NCBI GenBank assembly: GCA_035446765.1
Contig: DAOTFU010000019.1
Span: 1 to 19,308 of the forward strand
Direction of reading: 5' to 3'
Length of the DNA stretch: 19,308 nt
Source of the DNA: JALOAF01 sp035446765
GTDB lineage: Bacteria > Patescibacteriota > Gracilibacteria > Absconditabacterales > Absconditicoccaceae
Under the pieces are notes generated by a model, which did not search any database, was not told the origin of the DNA, and saw only the letters and a program-made list of their open reading frames with translations. Position 1 is the stretch's first letter. The number at the start of each line of letters is the position of its first letter. Of this stretch, positions 1-8,038 are shown one piece after another. Both the position numbers and the translations under genes were made by a program.

Positions 1-104
1 ACATAGACATCGATGAGGTAATAATACTAAAAAACTGAAAAATAAAAGAAAAATGAGACAAAAAATTAGTAGAGAAAATTAAGAAAGAAGGCTTCAAAGA
101 TTAA
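1..104 (+). CDS. sufC: SufC, Fe-S cluster assembly ATPase (3' end only)
   Basis: Only the last 33 residues are in the window, ending at TAA 102-104. Two in-frame TGA codons are read as Gly. The tail runs IDIDEVIILKNGKI and then KLVEKIKKEGFKD, which matches the C-terminus of SufC-type ABC ATPases (a D-x-V-x-V-L-x-x-G-x-I strand, then a helix ending KxGY/F). SufC is the ATPase of the SufBCD scaffold that builds Fe-S clusters in the cytoplasm. The nucleotide-binding motifs lie outside the window, so the family call rests on this tail and on sufB downstream. Another frame is open to TAA at 80-82, but its composition is much less protein-like. A Nudix/esterase pair separates this gene from sufB. 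Confidence 0.7.
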
Positions 105-116
105 ATATTCTGAATC

Positions 117-156
117 GTAAGGAACAGTCGTAACGCAGTACTGCGTTATTCTCTAC
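117..156. repeat. Palindromic intergenic repeat (GTAAGGAAC family)
   Basis: It starts GTAAGGAACAGTC and contains the perfect 18-bp palindrome taacgcagtactgcgtta at 131-148. The flanks pair weakly (GTA...TAC). The same GTAAGGAACxGTC head recurs at 1296, on the other side of the next two genes. There is no T-run after it, so it is more likely a dispersed repeat than a terminator. Confidence 0.65.
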
Positions 157-181
157 AGCAATTTATACCAAAAACATAACT

Positions 182-691
182 ATGACCAAAGAACTTATGA
201 CACTTGTAGATGAAAATGATAATATTGTGTGATACAAAGAAAGATGAACCTTAGAACACTGAAAAGACATCTATAGAATATCTGCCCTACGACTAGAAAA
301 TTCCAAATGAGAGGTATTGATAGCTCAAAGATCTTTCAAAAAGAAAAATCAGCCTTGAATACGATGACCAGCTGTTTCATGAACAGTAAACGACAAAGAA
401 AACTATGAACAAAATATTAAAAGAGAAACCAAAGAAGAAATTTGACTAGAATTAAAAAATTATAAAATATGAATAAAAGAGTTTGTTCATGCTACAAAGA
501 ACAACAACAGAAAATACTTCCGTCAACGATTTATAGCTAAAAGCGATAAGGCAACAGAAGAATTCATTTTACAAGAATGAGAGGTAGAAGCAGTAAAGCG
601 AATATCAAAAGAAAATCTAAAAAAAGAAATACAAGAATATCCAGAAAAATTTACCACTACAGCTAATGAATATATCAAATTATTTTGTTAA
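182..691 (+). CDS. Nudix hydrolase
   Basis: The 169-residue protein has TGA read as Gly throughout. Residues 67-89 form a complete Nudix box: G67, E73, R81-E82, E85-E86, G88-L89. It deviates only at the hydrophobic position after RE, which is Thr. The preceding GPAVSG segment and the overall length resemble the isopentenyl-diphosphate-isomerase-like/YfcD branch. Nudix enzymes hydrolyse a nucleoside diphosphate linked to another moiety, using a metal held by the box glutamates; the substrate here is unknown. The ATG at 182 is the first in frame and has no Shine-Dalgarno sequence. The esterase begins 7 bp downstream, so the two are probably co-transcribed. The pair sits between sufC and sufB and is flanked by related palindromic repeats, which suggests an inserted module. 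Confidence 0.85.
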
Positions 692-698
692 AAAATAT

Positions 699-1289
699 AT
701 GACAAAACCAAAACTATTAATATTCCTACATTGATTCTGATTTGATAAAGACAATAATAAAGAATCAATCCAACAGCTTGCTGATTGATTATGAGTTGAA
801 TATTTTTCATTTAATGCACTATTCGACAGTCAAAGAGAAAGAGGAGGATATTCTCGATTTTGAATGGATAAAATTACAAAAAAATCAATATATGACAATA
901 AAATTCACAAATCAATAGATTATATAGACTTCACTATCAACAAGCAATTAGAGAAAAGAAATCTAAAACGAGAAGACATAATTTTGTGTGGTCGTTCTCA
1001 ATGAGCATTTATGAGTATATATACATGACTAACAAATAATAAAAAATGCCATAGTATCATAAGCTTGTGTGGTTTCGCTAGAGAATGAATTGAAATAAAT
1101 ATTAAATCTAAACCAGAAATTATACGACTAGAGGCAAAAAACGATACTGTATTATCACAAGAAAGAAAAGAATCTTACAAAAAATTACAACAAGATTGAA
1201 TAGAGGTAAATTATATTCTAGATACAAAATCAGATCATGATAACATTTCGCAAGAAGCGATTAAAAAAATAATAAATACATACAAATAA
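699..1289 (+). CDS. Alpha/beta hydrolase, carboxylesterase/phospholipase-like
   Basis: The 196-residue single-domain protein opens with PKLLIFLHGFGFD, a beta strand plus HGF oxyanion-hole motif. The nucleophile elbow is C-G-R-S-Q-G with Ser100, and the last glycine of GxSxG is a TGA codon. Probable triad partners are Asp149 (KNDTV) and His180 (SDHDN). Size and motif order fit the YpfH/phospholipase-carboxylesterase group, which cleaves short acyl esters in the cytoplasm; no signal peptide is visible. It follows the Nudix gene by 7 bp and lies 151 bp upstream of sufB, across three repeats. The substrate cannot be read from the sequence. Confidence 0.8.
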
Positions 1290-1295
1290 AAAATA

Positions 1296-1345
1296 GTAAG
1301 GAACGGTCACGCCTGCCTACCGGCAAAAGCAGGACCCTTCCCTAC
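1296..1345. repeat. Palindromic intergenic repeat (GTAAGGAAC family, second copy)
   Basis: The outer arms GTAAGGAACGGTC and GACCCTTCCCTAC pair with two mismatches. An inner stem CCTGC/GCAGG encloses a loop containing CTACCGGC. The head matches the repeat at 117-156. It is not followed by a T-run. Confidence 0.65.
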
Positions 1346-1362
1346 AAAAAAACATTCTTTGT

Positions 1363-1391
1363 TGTAAGGGCGATTAGTAATCGCCCCTACA
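1363..1391. repeat. Near-perfect palindrome built on GGGCGATTA
   Basis: Arms of 14 bp (tgtaagggcgatta and taatcgcccctaca) pair with one mismatch around a single central base. It is much more GC-rich than its surroundings and lies 18 bp after the previous repeat. A terminator role is possible but there is no poly-T tract. Confidence 0.65.
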
Positions 1392-1399
1392 TAAAAACA

Positions 1400-1433
1400 A
1401 CTTTTAACTTGATAACTTTTAACTTTAAAACTT
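1400..1433. repeat. ACTTTTAACTT-type repeat upstream of sufB
   Basis: It contains two near copies of ACTTTTAACTT, the second continuing into TAAAACTT. The same word set appears inside two coding regions, at 4653-4686 and 18464-18497. It ends 7 bp before the sufB start codon, where a ribosome binding site would be expected. Confidence 0.5.
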
Positions 1434-1440
1434 ATTCAAA

Positions 1441-2826
1441 GTGAACCTAAAACAGACACTAGAGACACCAAATAAAATAAAATACGACGTATACTTAAAA
1501 GAACTATCAGAAGACACAGTTCGCAAAATTTCTGCTGATCAAAAAGAACCAAAATGGATGCTAGAACTTAGATTAAAATCACTAGAAATCTACAACAACA
1601 CACCAATGCCAAATTGGTGACCAAACTTAAAGTGATTAGATTTAAATGATATTGTTCGATATGCTAGACCTAGCTCAGACAATACCTGATATGCTACAGA
1701 TCGAGACGATGTACCCCAAGAAATCAAAGATAAATTTGATAGATTGGGAATACCAGAAGCAGAAAAAAAATATCTAGCTGGAGCAGGATGACAAATGGAT
1801 AGTGTAAATTTTTATCACAAGATAAAAGAAAAACGAGCAAAACAATGAGTGATATTTGAAGATATGCCCACGGCACTACAAACACACGAAGAGTTGATCA
1901 AAAAATATTTTATGAAACTAGTACCTCCTACAGATCACAAATTTGCAGCATTGCATGGAGCAGTACGAAGCGGAGGAACTTTTATTTATATACCAAAGTG
2001 AATAAAAGCAGACGAACCTTTGCAAGCATATTTTAGGATGAATACATATGCAGGAGGACAGTTTGAACACACATTAATTATCGTAGATGACGATGCAGAA
2101 TGTAATTACATAGAATGATGTTCTGCGCCAAAATATGACAAATCATCAATACATGCAGGATTGGTAGAGATATTTGTCTGAAAAAATTCTACCATGAGAT
2201 ATTCATCAGTAGAAAATTGGTCAACTAACACCTACAATTTAAACACAAAGAGAGTTTTGGTAGAAAAAAATTCTTATATGGAGTGGGTGAGTGGTAATCT
2301 ATGATCTCAAACTACAATGCTCTATCCTTGTAGTATCTTAAAATGAGACAACAGCAAAACAGATTTGCTATGAATAGTAATGGCTACAAAAGACCAAAAC
2401 CAAGATGTCTGATCCAAGGTAGTACATATATGAAAAAATACAAAATCCAATATTGTAAGTAAATCCATATCAAAAGATGGATGAATTTCTACATATAGAT
2501 GAATAGTTTCTATCGCCAAATCAGCTGAAAATAGTATAAGCAATACAGAATGTGATGCTATGCTCATAGATGACAAATCTACAAATATTACAATACCAAA
2601 TATTGTAGACAATAGTGATTCCTCTAGCATCTCACATGAAGCCTACACTGGCAAAATGGATGAAGAAAAATTGTTTTATCTTACTTCTCGTGGTATAACA
2701 TTAGACAAAGCTACAAGCATGATAGTAAATTGATTCTTCTCCAAGATTACAAAAAAGCTACCACTAGAATATGCAGGAGAATTAAACACCCTGATCGAAA
2801 TGGAAATGGAATGAAGCATTGGATAA
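1441..2826 (+). CDS. sufB: SufB, Fe-S cluster assembly scaffold
   Basis: The 461-residue protein matches SufB along its whole length. It has TPMPNWG near the N-terminus (the conserved Gly is TGA), then the YIEGCSAPKYDKSSIHAG block, and the C-terminal TECDAML and SHEA motifs. Cys371 and His399 correspond by motif to the cluster-building Cys and His of E. coli SufB. The protein holds the nascent Fe-S cluster together with SufC and SufD. Start: GTG at 1441 is the only sensible start, because the frame is closed by TAA at 1426 and the next ATG would remove about 40 conserved residues. sufC ends upstream of the inserted Nudix/esterase pair. No sufD, sufS or sufU gene is in the window. The 3' neighbour begins 22 bp later. 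Confidence 0.95.
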
Positions 2827-2848
2827 TTTTTATTTACACAAATAAAAC

Positions 2849-3385
2849 ATGGACATAATTCTAATCATAGTCTGACTTATACTTCTCATTACTTGATTTA
2901 TATGAGATTTTCTTCCAATCATACCCGGACCAATTATGTCATACCTAGCTCTAATTTTTTTGCAAATAGCAGAACCAACTTTTTCTACAAGTTTCTTGAT
3001 AATTATGGCTATAATTTGTGCAATAATTACAACAGTCGATTATATAGTACCAATACTTTGAACAAAAAAGATGAGATGAACAAAACGATGAATTAGATGA
3101 AGTACAATATGATTAATTATTTGAATAATAATTTTACCTTTACTTGGAATCACAATATGACCATTTGGACTAATATGACTTCTTGGCTGACCTTTTATGT
3201 GAGCATATATCTGAGAAATACTTTATCACAGCTATAAAAAACAGAAACCAAACAATAAAAAAGCTCTAAAGGCTGCGCTTTGATCGTTCTTATGATTTCT
3301 CACTTGAATTTTTATTAAGTTAATATTTTCAACAATTATCGCTGGATATTTTTTTACAAATGTATATAAGTTTATAATAAAATAA
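2849..3385 (+). CDS. DUF456 family integral membrane protein
   Basis: The 178-residue protein is almost entirely hydrophobic. It starts MDIILIIVGLILLITGFIGD, followed by LPIIPGP, a glycine-rich central block (LLGGPFMGAYIGE) and a final hydrophobic helix. The LPxIPGP motif after the first helix and the GxxGPFxGAxxGE block are typical of DUF456 (PF04306), whose function is unknown. By my reading 17 of its 22 glycines are TGA codons, the densest use of the recoded codon among the genes I counted. The next gene starts 24 bp downstream, so it probably heads or belongs to an operon running to 6349. Without recoding, only a meaningless short ORF remains in another frame. Confidence 0.8.
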
Positions 3386-3409
3386 TCATTTTATCAATAC
3401 GCTATAAAG

Positions 3410-4045
3410 ATGGAGAAGATAAAATACACAGAAACGATAAAATCAAAAAAATCACCAATTATAAATTATATTAAATTTATATTACTATGATCACTAATAT
3501 TAACAAATCCTGATTTTTCAAAATCTAGCAATGAAAATTTCAAGCAAAATGATATTAGTAATAGTATAGAATCAAGAGAGATAGACAAAAGGGACTTAAT
3601 CAAAAACGCAGTTGCAAAAGCAATTGAACCAATAAATGATTTAAATCAAATACCAGAATGAGGACTAGAATTAAAATACGATTGAACATATTCAACAGAC
3701 CTGCCAGACAAAATAAATTTTTTTCCAAAAGAAATAAAATGAGAATCTCTATGATTTACACTGATACAGATATGAGAAAAGTTATTTTTAGTAAAACCTG
3801 ACTTATGATTTAAAATTACCGAAATGTATTTAGACTCAAAATGATTTCATACAACAGTAGAATCAAATACTTTAATAGTAATCAGAAAAACCGTTTCCAA
3901 AAATAAAGAAAAAGAATTGTGAGAATATATAGCCAAATTATATATTGAATGAGAAGAGTGAAAATATACACTTTCTGAAGTAAATGAAATAGAACCAGAA
4001 CGACAAGCAGAAGCAATAAAAAAATTAGACGAAATAAATAAATAA
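3410..4045 (+). CDS. Unknown protein, probably exported or membrane-anchored
   Basis: I do not recognise this 211-residue protein. It has a basic N-terminal stretch, then one hydrophobic segment at about residues 21-32 (IKFILLGSLILT), which suggests an uncleaved anchor or signal sequence. The remainder is hydrophilic and Lys/Glu-rich: a mixed central region (LGFTLIQIGEKLFLVKPDLGFKITEMYLD is spread over about residues 120-150) and a charged C-terminal helix. The hydrophilic part is presumably outside the membrane. It lies 24 bp after the DUF456 gene and 23 bp before the kinase gene. No catalytic motif is visible. Confidence 0.7.
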
Positions 4046-4068
4046 TTTTATTTTTTTACCCATAAAAT

Positions 4069-4617
4069 ATGATCATTTGAATTACTTGAACCTTATGAGC
4101 AGGTAAATGAACAATTTCAGACTATCTCATAGAAAAAAAATGATACAAACATTATTCTGTAAGTTGATACATCACAAAAGAAATAGAAAAAAGAGGAATA
4201 GAAGTAAATAGAGACACTATGTATCAAATATGACGAGATTTAAAGCAAAAATTTTGAGCAGACTTCATAGTAAAAGAATTATATAAAATAGCTAAACAAG
4301 AATGAAATAACGCTATTATTGAAAGTATAAGATCTCCATGAGAAGTAGACGGATTAAAGGAATTGGATGACTTCAAATTGATATCCGTAGATGCAGATAT
4401 TCAAACTAGATATGATAGAATAAAATTACGCGGTAGTACAAAAGATAATGTAGATTTTCAAACATTTGTATCAAACAATGAAAGAGAACGAGATAGTGAT
4501 AGCACAGATCCTACAAAAATAAATTTATCAAAATGTATAGCTTTAGCAGACTTTCAAATAAATAATGACTGATCTTTCGAAGAATTATACACACAAATAG
4601 ATCAAATATTAAATTAA
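4069..4617 (+). CDS. P-loop nucleotide kinase-like protein (dephospho-CoA/adenylate kinase-like)
   Basis: The 182-residue protein opens with IIGITGTLGAGKGT, a Walker A motif with K13 followed by Gly, as in adenylate-kinase-type NMP kinases. Three of its glycines are TGA codons. Further features are IIESIRSPGEVDGL (a Walker B-like strand with substrate-side Arg) and a LID-like arginine-rich helix with NNERERDSD. Length and layout fit the dephospho-CoA kinase/NMP kinase superfamily. The substrate may be dephospho-CoA or a nucleoside monophosphate. I see no feature that decides between them, and the DxD-type motif of true CoaE is not obvious. The signal-peptide-bearing glycosidase begins 9 bp downstream. 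Confidence 0.75.
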
Positions 4618-4626
4618 TTTCAAAAA

Positions 4627-6075
4627 ATGAAAAAAATAATAATTTTTATATTACTTTTAACTTTCAACTTTCAACTTGTAACTCACGGGTATCTTTTTGG
4701 TATTAAATCATTCGACAACACAATAAACAACATACAACAAATAGAGGAAAAATATGAATTCAATTTTCCAGTAATAGCATTCATATTCGATCCACGATCA
4801 AACGAAGTAAAAGAAACACTAAACGACCTAAAAGAGGAGTTCTGAGAAGATAAAATATATCATATATCTATTTCCCCAAATTGATTTTCTGCAAAAGAAG
4901 TTTTTGAATGAAAATTTGATCAGCAATATAAAGAATTTTTTGAATTAATAAAAGAAAATGGTCTAAAAGTAATATTTAGAACAATGCATGAGATGAATTG
5001 AGGACGATATCCACGATCATCAGATCCAGAAAATTTCAAAAAAGCACGAATACATGTGCGAGACCTATCTAGGGAAGTTTGACTAGATCAAAAAAATATA
5101 CTATTTGATATGTCTGTAAATCACTGGGATATGCCAAGCAAAGGTACACCATCACAGACAGCCACATTAATCACATGTACACCAGACAAAAAATTTGAGA
5201 CAATAATACACAAAACCCCAATCAGTACTTGATACAAAACAGAAACCATAGAGGCACAAGTAGAAAAAACACAAAAATGATTGAAAAAAATATTTGGAAA
5301 AAAAGAATATTATACTGTATGAAAAACAATCCAAGTACCTTACACCATATATGATATAGAGACCGAAAAAAAACAAATATGTAATACATTTGAAGATTAC
5401 TATCCATGAGACAAATATGTAGATATCATGTGAGTGACATTTTACAATCGATGAAAAGCTAGCTACAACAGACATCGATATTACCCAGACAAAATACTAA
5501 ATGATCAAAATTGGAACACACTAGAAAGATTAAAAACATTTAACAAACCAATATTTATAGATGAAGTTGCCACTACAGCAGTACGATACAATTGATCTTA
5601 CAACAACAAAAAATCTCAAAAAGCCTACCGAGAAAACGAAGAATTAAAAAACAAACGATTAGTCTCACTCAAAGATTTTATGATCCAAAATCCTGAAATA
5701 CTCGGTATGATTTACTTCAATATTGATTACACATACTGATTAAATTTCCGAATGATAGGAGAAGCCGACTGGGCAATAATCAATCTAAACAACGATAAAT
5801 TTTACACTGGTACAAATGAACTATACAACAATCAAAACCTAAACAATAAATTATACAATCTATTCCAGACAACACACGTGTCTTCTTGAACAGAATCTTT
5901 ATCATCCTGAGTGGAGTCAAAGGATATAAAAATCGCTAGAATCTTAGCAAAAAAACTAGAAGAAACATTTTGAATAGAGAACTCCTTAGAAAGATTAAAA
6001 AAAATATCCAAATCGACTAAAAATACTAAAGTAAAAAACATAATTTCAGAAACAATGGAAATTTTAAATTCTTAG
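4627..6075 (+). CDS. GH26-like glycoside hydrolase, exported
   Basis: The 482-residue protein has an N-terminal signal peptide (MKKIIIFILLL, then a polar stretch). The segment RTMHEMNGGRYPRSSDPENF carries the GH26-type acid/base site (HEMNG, Glu122). YVDIMGVTFYNRG and KPIFIDEVATTAV (Glu313, candidate nucleophile) follow in the order expected for a GH26-like (beta/alpha)8 barrel. GH26 enzymes cleave beta-mannans or mixed-linkage glucans by a retaining mechanism; the substrate here is unknown. Residues 420-470 are Ser/Lys-rich. Two dispersed repeats lie inside the gene: one encodes part of the signal region (4653-4686), the other a Ser/Gly-rich segment (5876-5925). It sits 9 bp after the kinase and 10 bp before the cupin-like gene. 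Confidence 0.75.
4653..4686 (+). repeat. ACTTTTAACTTTCAAC repeat inside the glycosidase signal region
   Basis: This 34-bp low-complexity stretch matches 18464-18497 inside ligA at 30 of 34 positions, with no gap, and resembles 1400-1433. It encodes LTFNFQLVTH, the end of the signal peptide. In ligA the copy is read in a different frame. Confidence 0.6.
5876..5925 (+). repeat. ATCCTGAGTGGAGTCAAAGGAT-type repeat inside the glycosidase gene
   Basis: The core at 5904-5925 has the terminal inverted repeat atcct/aggat around TGAGTGGAGTCA. It resembles the TCATCCTGAGxGGAGTCGAA repeats that I recall as dispersed intergenic repeats in many bacteria. Here it is translated in frame (SSGTESLSSGVESK), with two TGA codons read as Gly. 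The upstream half (TCTTCTTGAAC...) looks like a degenerate second unit. Confidence 0.5.
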
Positions 6076-6085
6076 TTAAGAATTA

Positions 6086-6349
6086 ATGAAATTAATTAAA
6101 GAAAATCAAAAGTGAAAAATATATCAAACAGATGAATTCAAGATATGTTACAGGCACAAAGATAGCATTTCTGGAGACAATGAAATAAATCCTAAAGAAA
6201 CAATTCACTTCATAAGTGGTTCTGCAGAAATAACTCTAAAAAAGAAAACTCGAATTATTAAATCACCTGAAACAATTGAATTTCCAGAAAAAACCTACCA
6301 TAAAATAAAAGCAATCACAGATATATCTTTTATATTAATAGAGGAATAA
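6086..6349 (+). CDS. Small cupin-like protein
   Basis: The 87-residue protein reads as one small beta barrel: an early segment with GDNEINPKETIHFISGSAEI resembles the first cupin strand pair, and PETIEFPEKTYHKIKA resembles the second. The His pattern expected of metal-binding cupins is incomplete (His in TIHF and TYHK only). One TGA is read as Gly at residue 10. The ATG lies 10 bp after the glycosidase stop, so it is probably the last gene of that operon. The cupin call rests on weak motif similarity and the function is unknown. Confidence 0.55.
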
Positions 6350-6409
6350 AACATTGACTTAAGTTGTATAATAATTAAAATATTGGTCTAACAAAAAATT
6401 TTTATAATT

Positions 6410-6715
6410 ATGCCTAATATTAAATTCTTTGGTCACAAATGTAAAAGTGACGGTTACCCATCCATGACTCAACATGATATTAATGAAAAAATTATTAAGA
6501 TGTTTGAGAAAACAGTATATGCTGATGATATTGTAATAACAATGGTAGAATCAACAGTTAAAGATCTTAAAGGAAATTCAAGACCTTATATACAACTTGA
6601 ATTCACACCTGAAGATTACAAACATCTTGATAAAATCGTAGAAAAACTGGGAACTTTAAAAATGGATATTCAACTTCTAAGAATTGATGAATTCATAGAG
6701 GTATCTAAAATTTAA
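6410..6715 (+). CDS. Small conserved-looking protein, possibly DUF1904/tautomerase-like
   Basis: The 101-residue protein begins MPNIKFFG, with Pro2 as in tautomerase-fold proteins. The central DDIVITMVESTVKDL and SRPYIQLEFTPED segments recall DUF1904 (tautomerase-like fold, function unknown). It contains no TGA codons: its four glycines are GGT or GGA, unlike almost every neighbour, so it is readable under the standard code. It stands alone, 60 bp after the previous gene and followed by a strong terminator. The TGA-free coding may reflect high expression or chance in a short protein. The family call is tentative. Confidence 0.6.
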   Translation: MPNIKFFGHKCKSDGYPSMTQHDINEKIIKMFEKTVYADDIVITMVESTVKDLKGNSRPYIQLEFTPEDYKHLDKIVEKLGTLKMDIQLLRIDEFIEVSKI

Positions 6716-6735
6716 ACAAACTATTTTATCAAAAA

Positions 6736-6766
6736 AACCGGCAATTCTGCCGGTTCTTTTTTTATT
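6736..6766. terminator. Bidirectional intrinsic terminator
   Basis: An 8-bp perfect stem AACCGGCA/TGCCGGTT with loop ATTC is followed by a T-rich tract on the plus strand and preceded by an A-tract that acts as poly-T on the minus strand. It lies between two convergent genes, so it can serve both. Confidence 0.85.
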
Positions 6767-6780
6767 TCAAATAATTAATT

Positions 6781-7146
6781 TTAATTCATTCCTGGCATTC
6801 CACCTCAAGCCATCATTCCAGCCATATCATTTGGGTCAAATCCAAGTATTTCTTTGGTCTTTTCTGCTACAACTTCTTGTGCTTTTGTTTGAGCTTTGGC
6901 AAAAGTTTTGACAATAATTTCTTCTAATTCTGATTTTTTACTAGGATCCAATAAAGATTCATCATTGATATGTAAATCTCTCAATTTCATTTCTCCAGTA
7001 ATATCTACCACTATTGCATTGTCCATTTCCTCATCACCCGACATATATTTTCAATTTTTAGCTCTAATTACAAGATTTTTTAAAGCTTTTTGTAGAGTCT
7101 TGTACTTATCATACATTTTTTTCATTTCTCCAATTTTTCCAAACAT
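6781..7146 (-). CDS. YbaB/EbfC family nucleoid-associated protein
   Basis: The 121-residue protein has a helical N-terminus (MFGKIGEMKKMYDKYKTLQK), a central beta region with DITGEMKLRDLHI, a helix rich in Lys/Glu (ELEEIIVKTFAKAQTKAQEV) and a Met/Gly-rich end (DMAGMMAGGGMPGMN). This is the YbaB/EbfC layout. These are small dimeric DNA-binding proteins, often encoded near recR or dnaX; neither is present here. Two TGA codons are read as Gly, one of them near the C-terminus. Other in-frame ATGs exist downstream, but the ATG at 7146 keeps the N-terminal helix. It lies 69 bp after the transketolase-like gene on the same strand. Confidence 0.85.
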
Positions 7147-7215
7147 TTTTTATATTTTTACAATTTAAATAACAAAATAACTTATAAAGAAGAACAAATG
7201 CTTTTCAACCAAAAA

Positions 7216-8019
7216 CTACACCATCCTTTCAAACAATCCTTTTGCATCAAATTTGGCTTCTTCCAGTTGATATTCATCAAATACTGTCGTAATACTATCA
7301 TACTCTGGATATAAAAATTTGATATTTTTTCATTTCAACCTAGATTTTACAAAATCTTCATATCTTTTACCATTCAACTGATCTATCGCAAAAATTATTT
7401 TCTCACCTTCTATATCCAATAAATCAAAATTTAATTTATTTAAGATCATAATATTTACAGTCAATCATTTCTCATTGAGTAAATTAGTCAGTCTAATACT
7501 TTCTGACAACATAGAACCAGTAAATACCAAAGTAAAATCATCTCCATAAATTCATTTTTCTGCCAAAGACAATATGTCTTTAGTCCCCACACCAAAATCA
7601 TCTGGTAAATAAAAATTATTTATCCTGATATATTTATTTCATTTTTTTGATAAATCAAAGAGTAGGGTAGCTTGATCAAAAGGCTCGTATATATCAAATC
7701 ATCTTTCTATTATTTCTTGTATATCAATTTTTGAAATAGCAATTTTTTGACCTACAGAAGCAACACCAAAATTCATATCCAATATATCAAAACTTTTGCC
7801 ATCAAAATTATCTAGAATATTTTCGATCAATAATTGATCCAATACAAACAATATTCTTTTGTTTCTATCTAAATCTAAAATATCTTTTATACTTACAATA
7901 TTTTTTACTTTACCTCAAAAATCAAAATCAGATACTACAAGATCATAGTTATCATATATTTTAGTCAAAAATCATTCATCTTTTACTAAATCAACAAGTC
8001 TGATTGTATTCAAAATCAC
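7216..8019 (-). CDS. Divergent transketolase-like protein (C-terminal half only)
   Basis: The 267-residue protein resembles the second half of transketolase/DXPS enzymes. The first part has a degenerate pyrimidine-domain pattern (FDIYEPFDQATLLFDLSKKG, then KYIRI, like the EPaD...yiRl motif). The second part has TLVFTGSMLSESIRLTNLL followed by GLTVNIMILNKL, matching the transketolase C-terminal domain (tGs...a...L...G...V). The thiamine-pyrophosphate-binding half is missing, and the GxA(E)-type active-site glutamate is not apparent. It could be one subunit of a split enzyme or a non-catalytic relative. Start: GTG at 8019 is the only start after the TAA at 8029-8031. The stop is TAG. The PBP gene ends 19 bp upstream. 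Confidence 0.55.
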
Positions 8020-8038
8020 AAGATTAAATTATAAAAAA

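Noticed and set aside
2..82. Alternative reading frame open to TAA at 80-82 at the window start
   Set aside because: The frame ending at 104 matches the SufC C-terminus much better, and sufB lies downstream.
1363..1391. Terminator of the esterase gene
   Set aside because: The stem is strong but no T-run follows on either strand; it belongs with the neighbouring palindromic repeats.
2322..2630. Minus-strand ORF of 102 codons
   Set aside because: It overlaps the sufB coding region, which is well supported on the plus strand.
6354..6372. TTGACT and TATAAT boxes before the 6410 gene
   Set aside because: The spacer is only 7 bp, so they cannot form one sigma-70 promoter, and A/T-rich sequence makes TATAAT common by chance.
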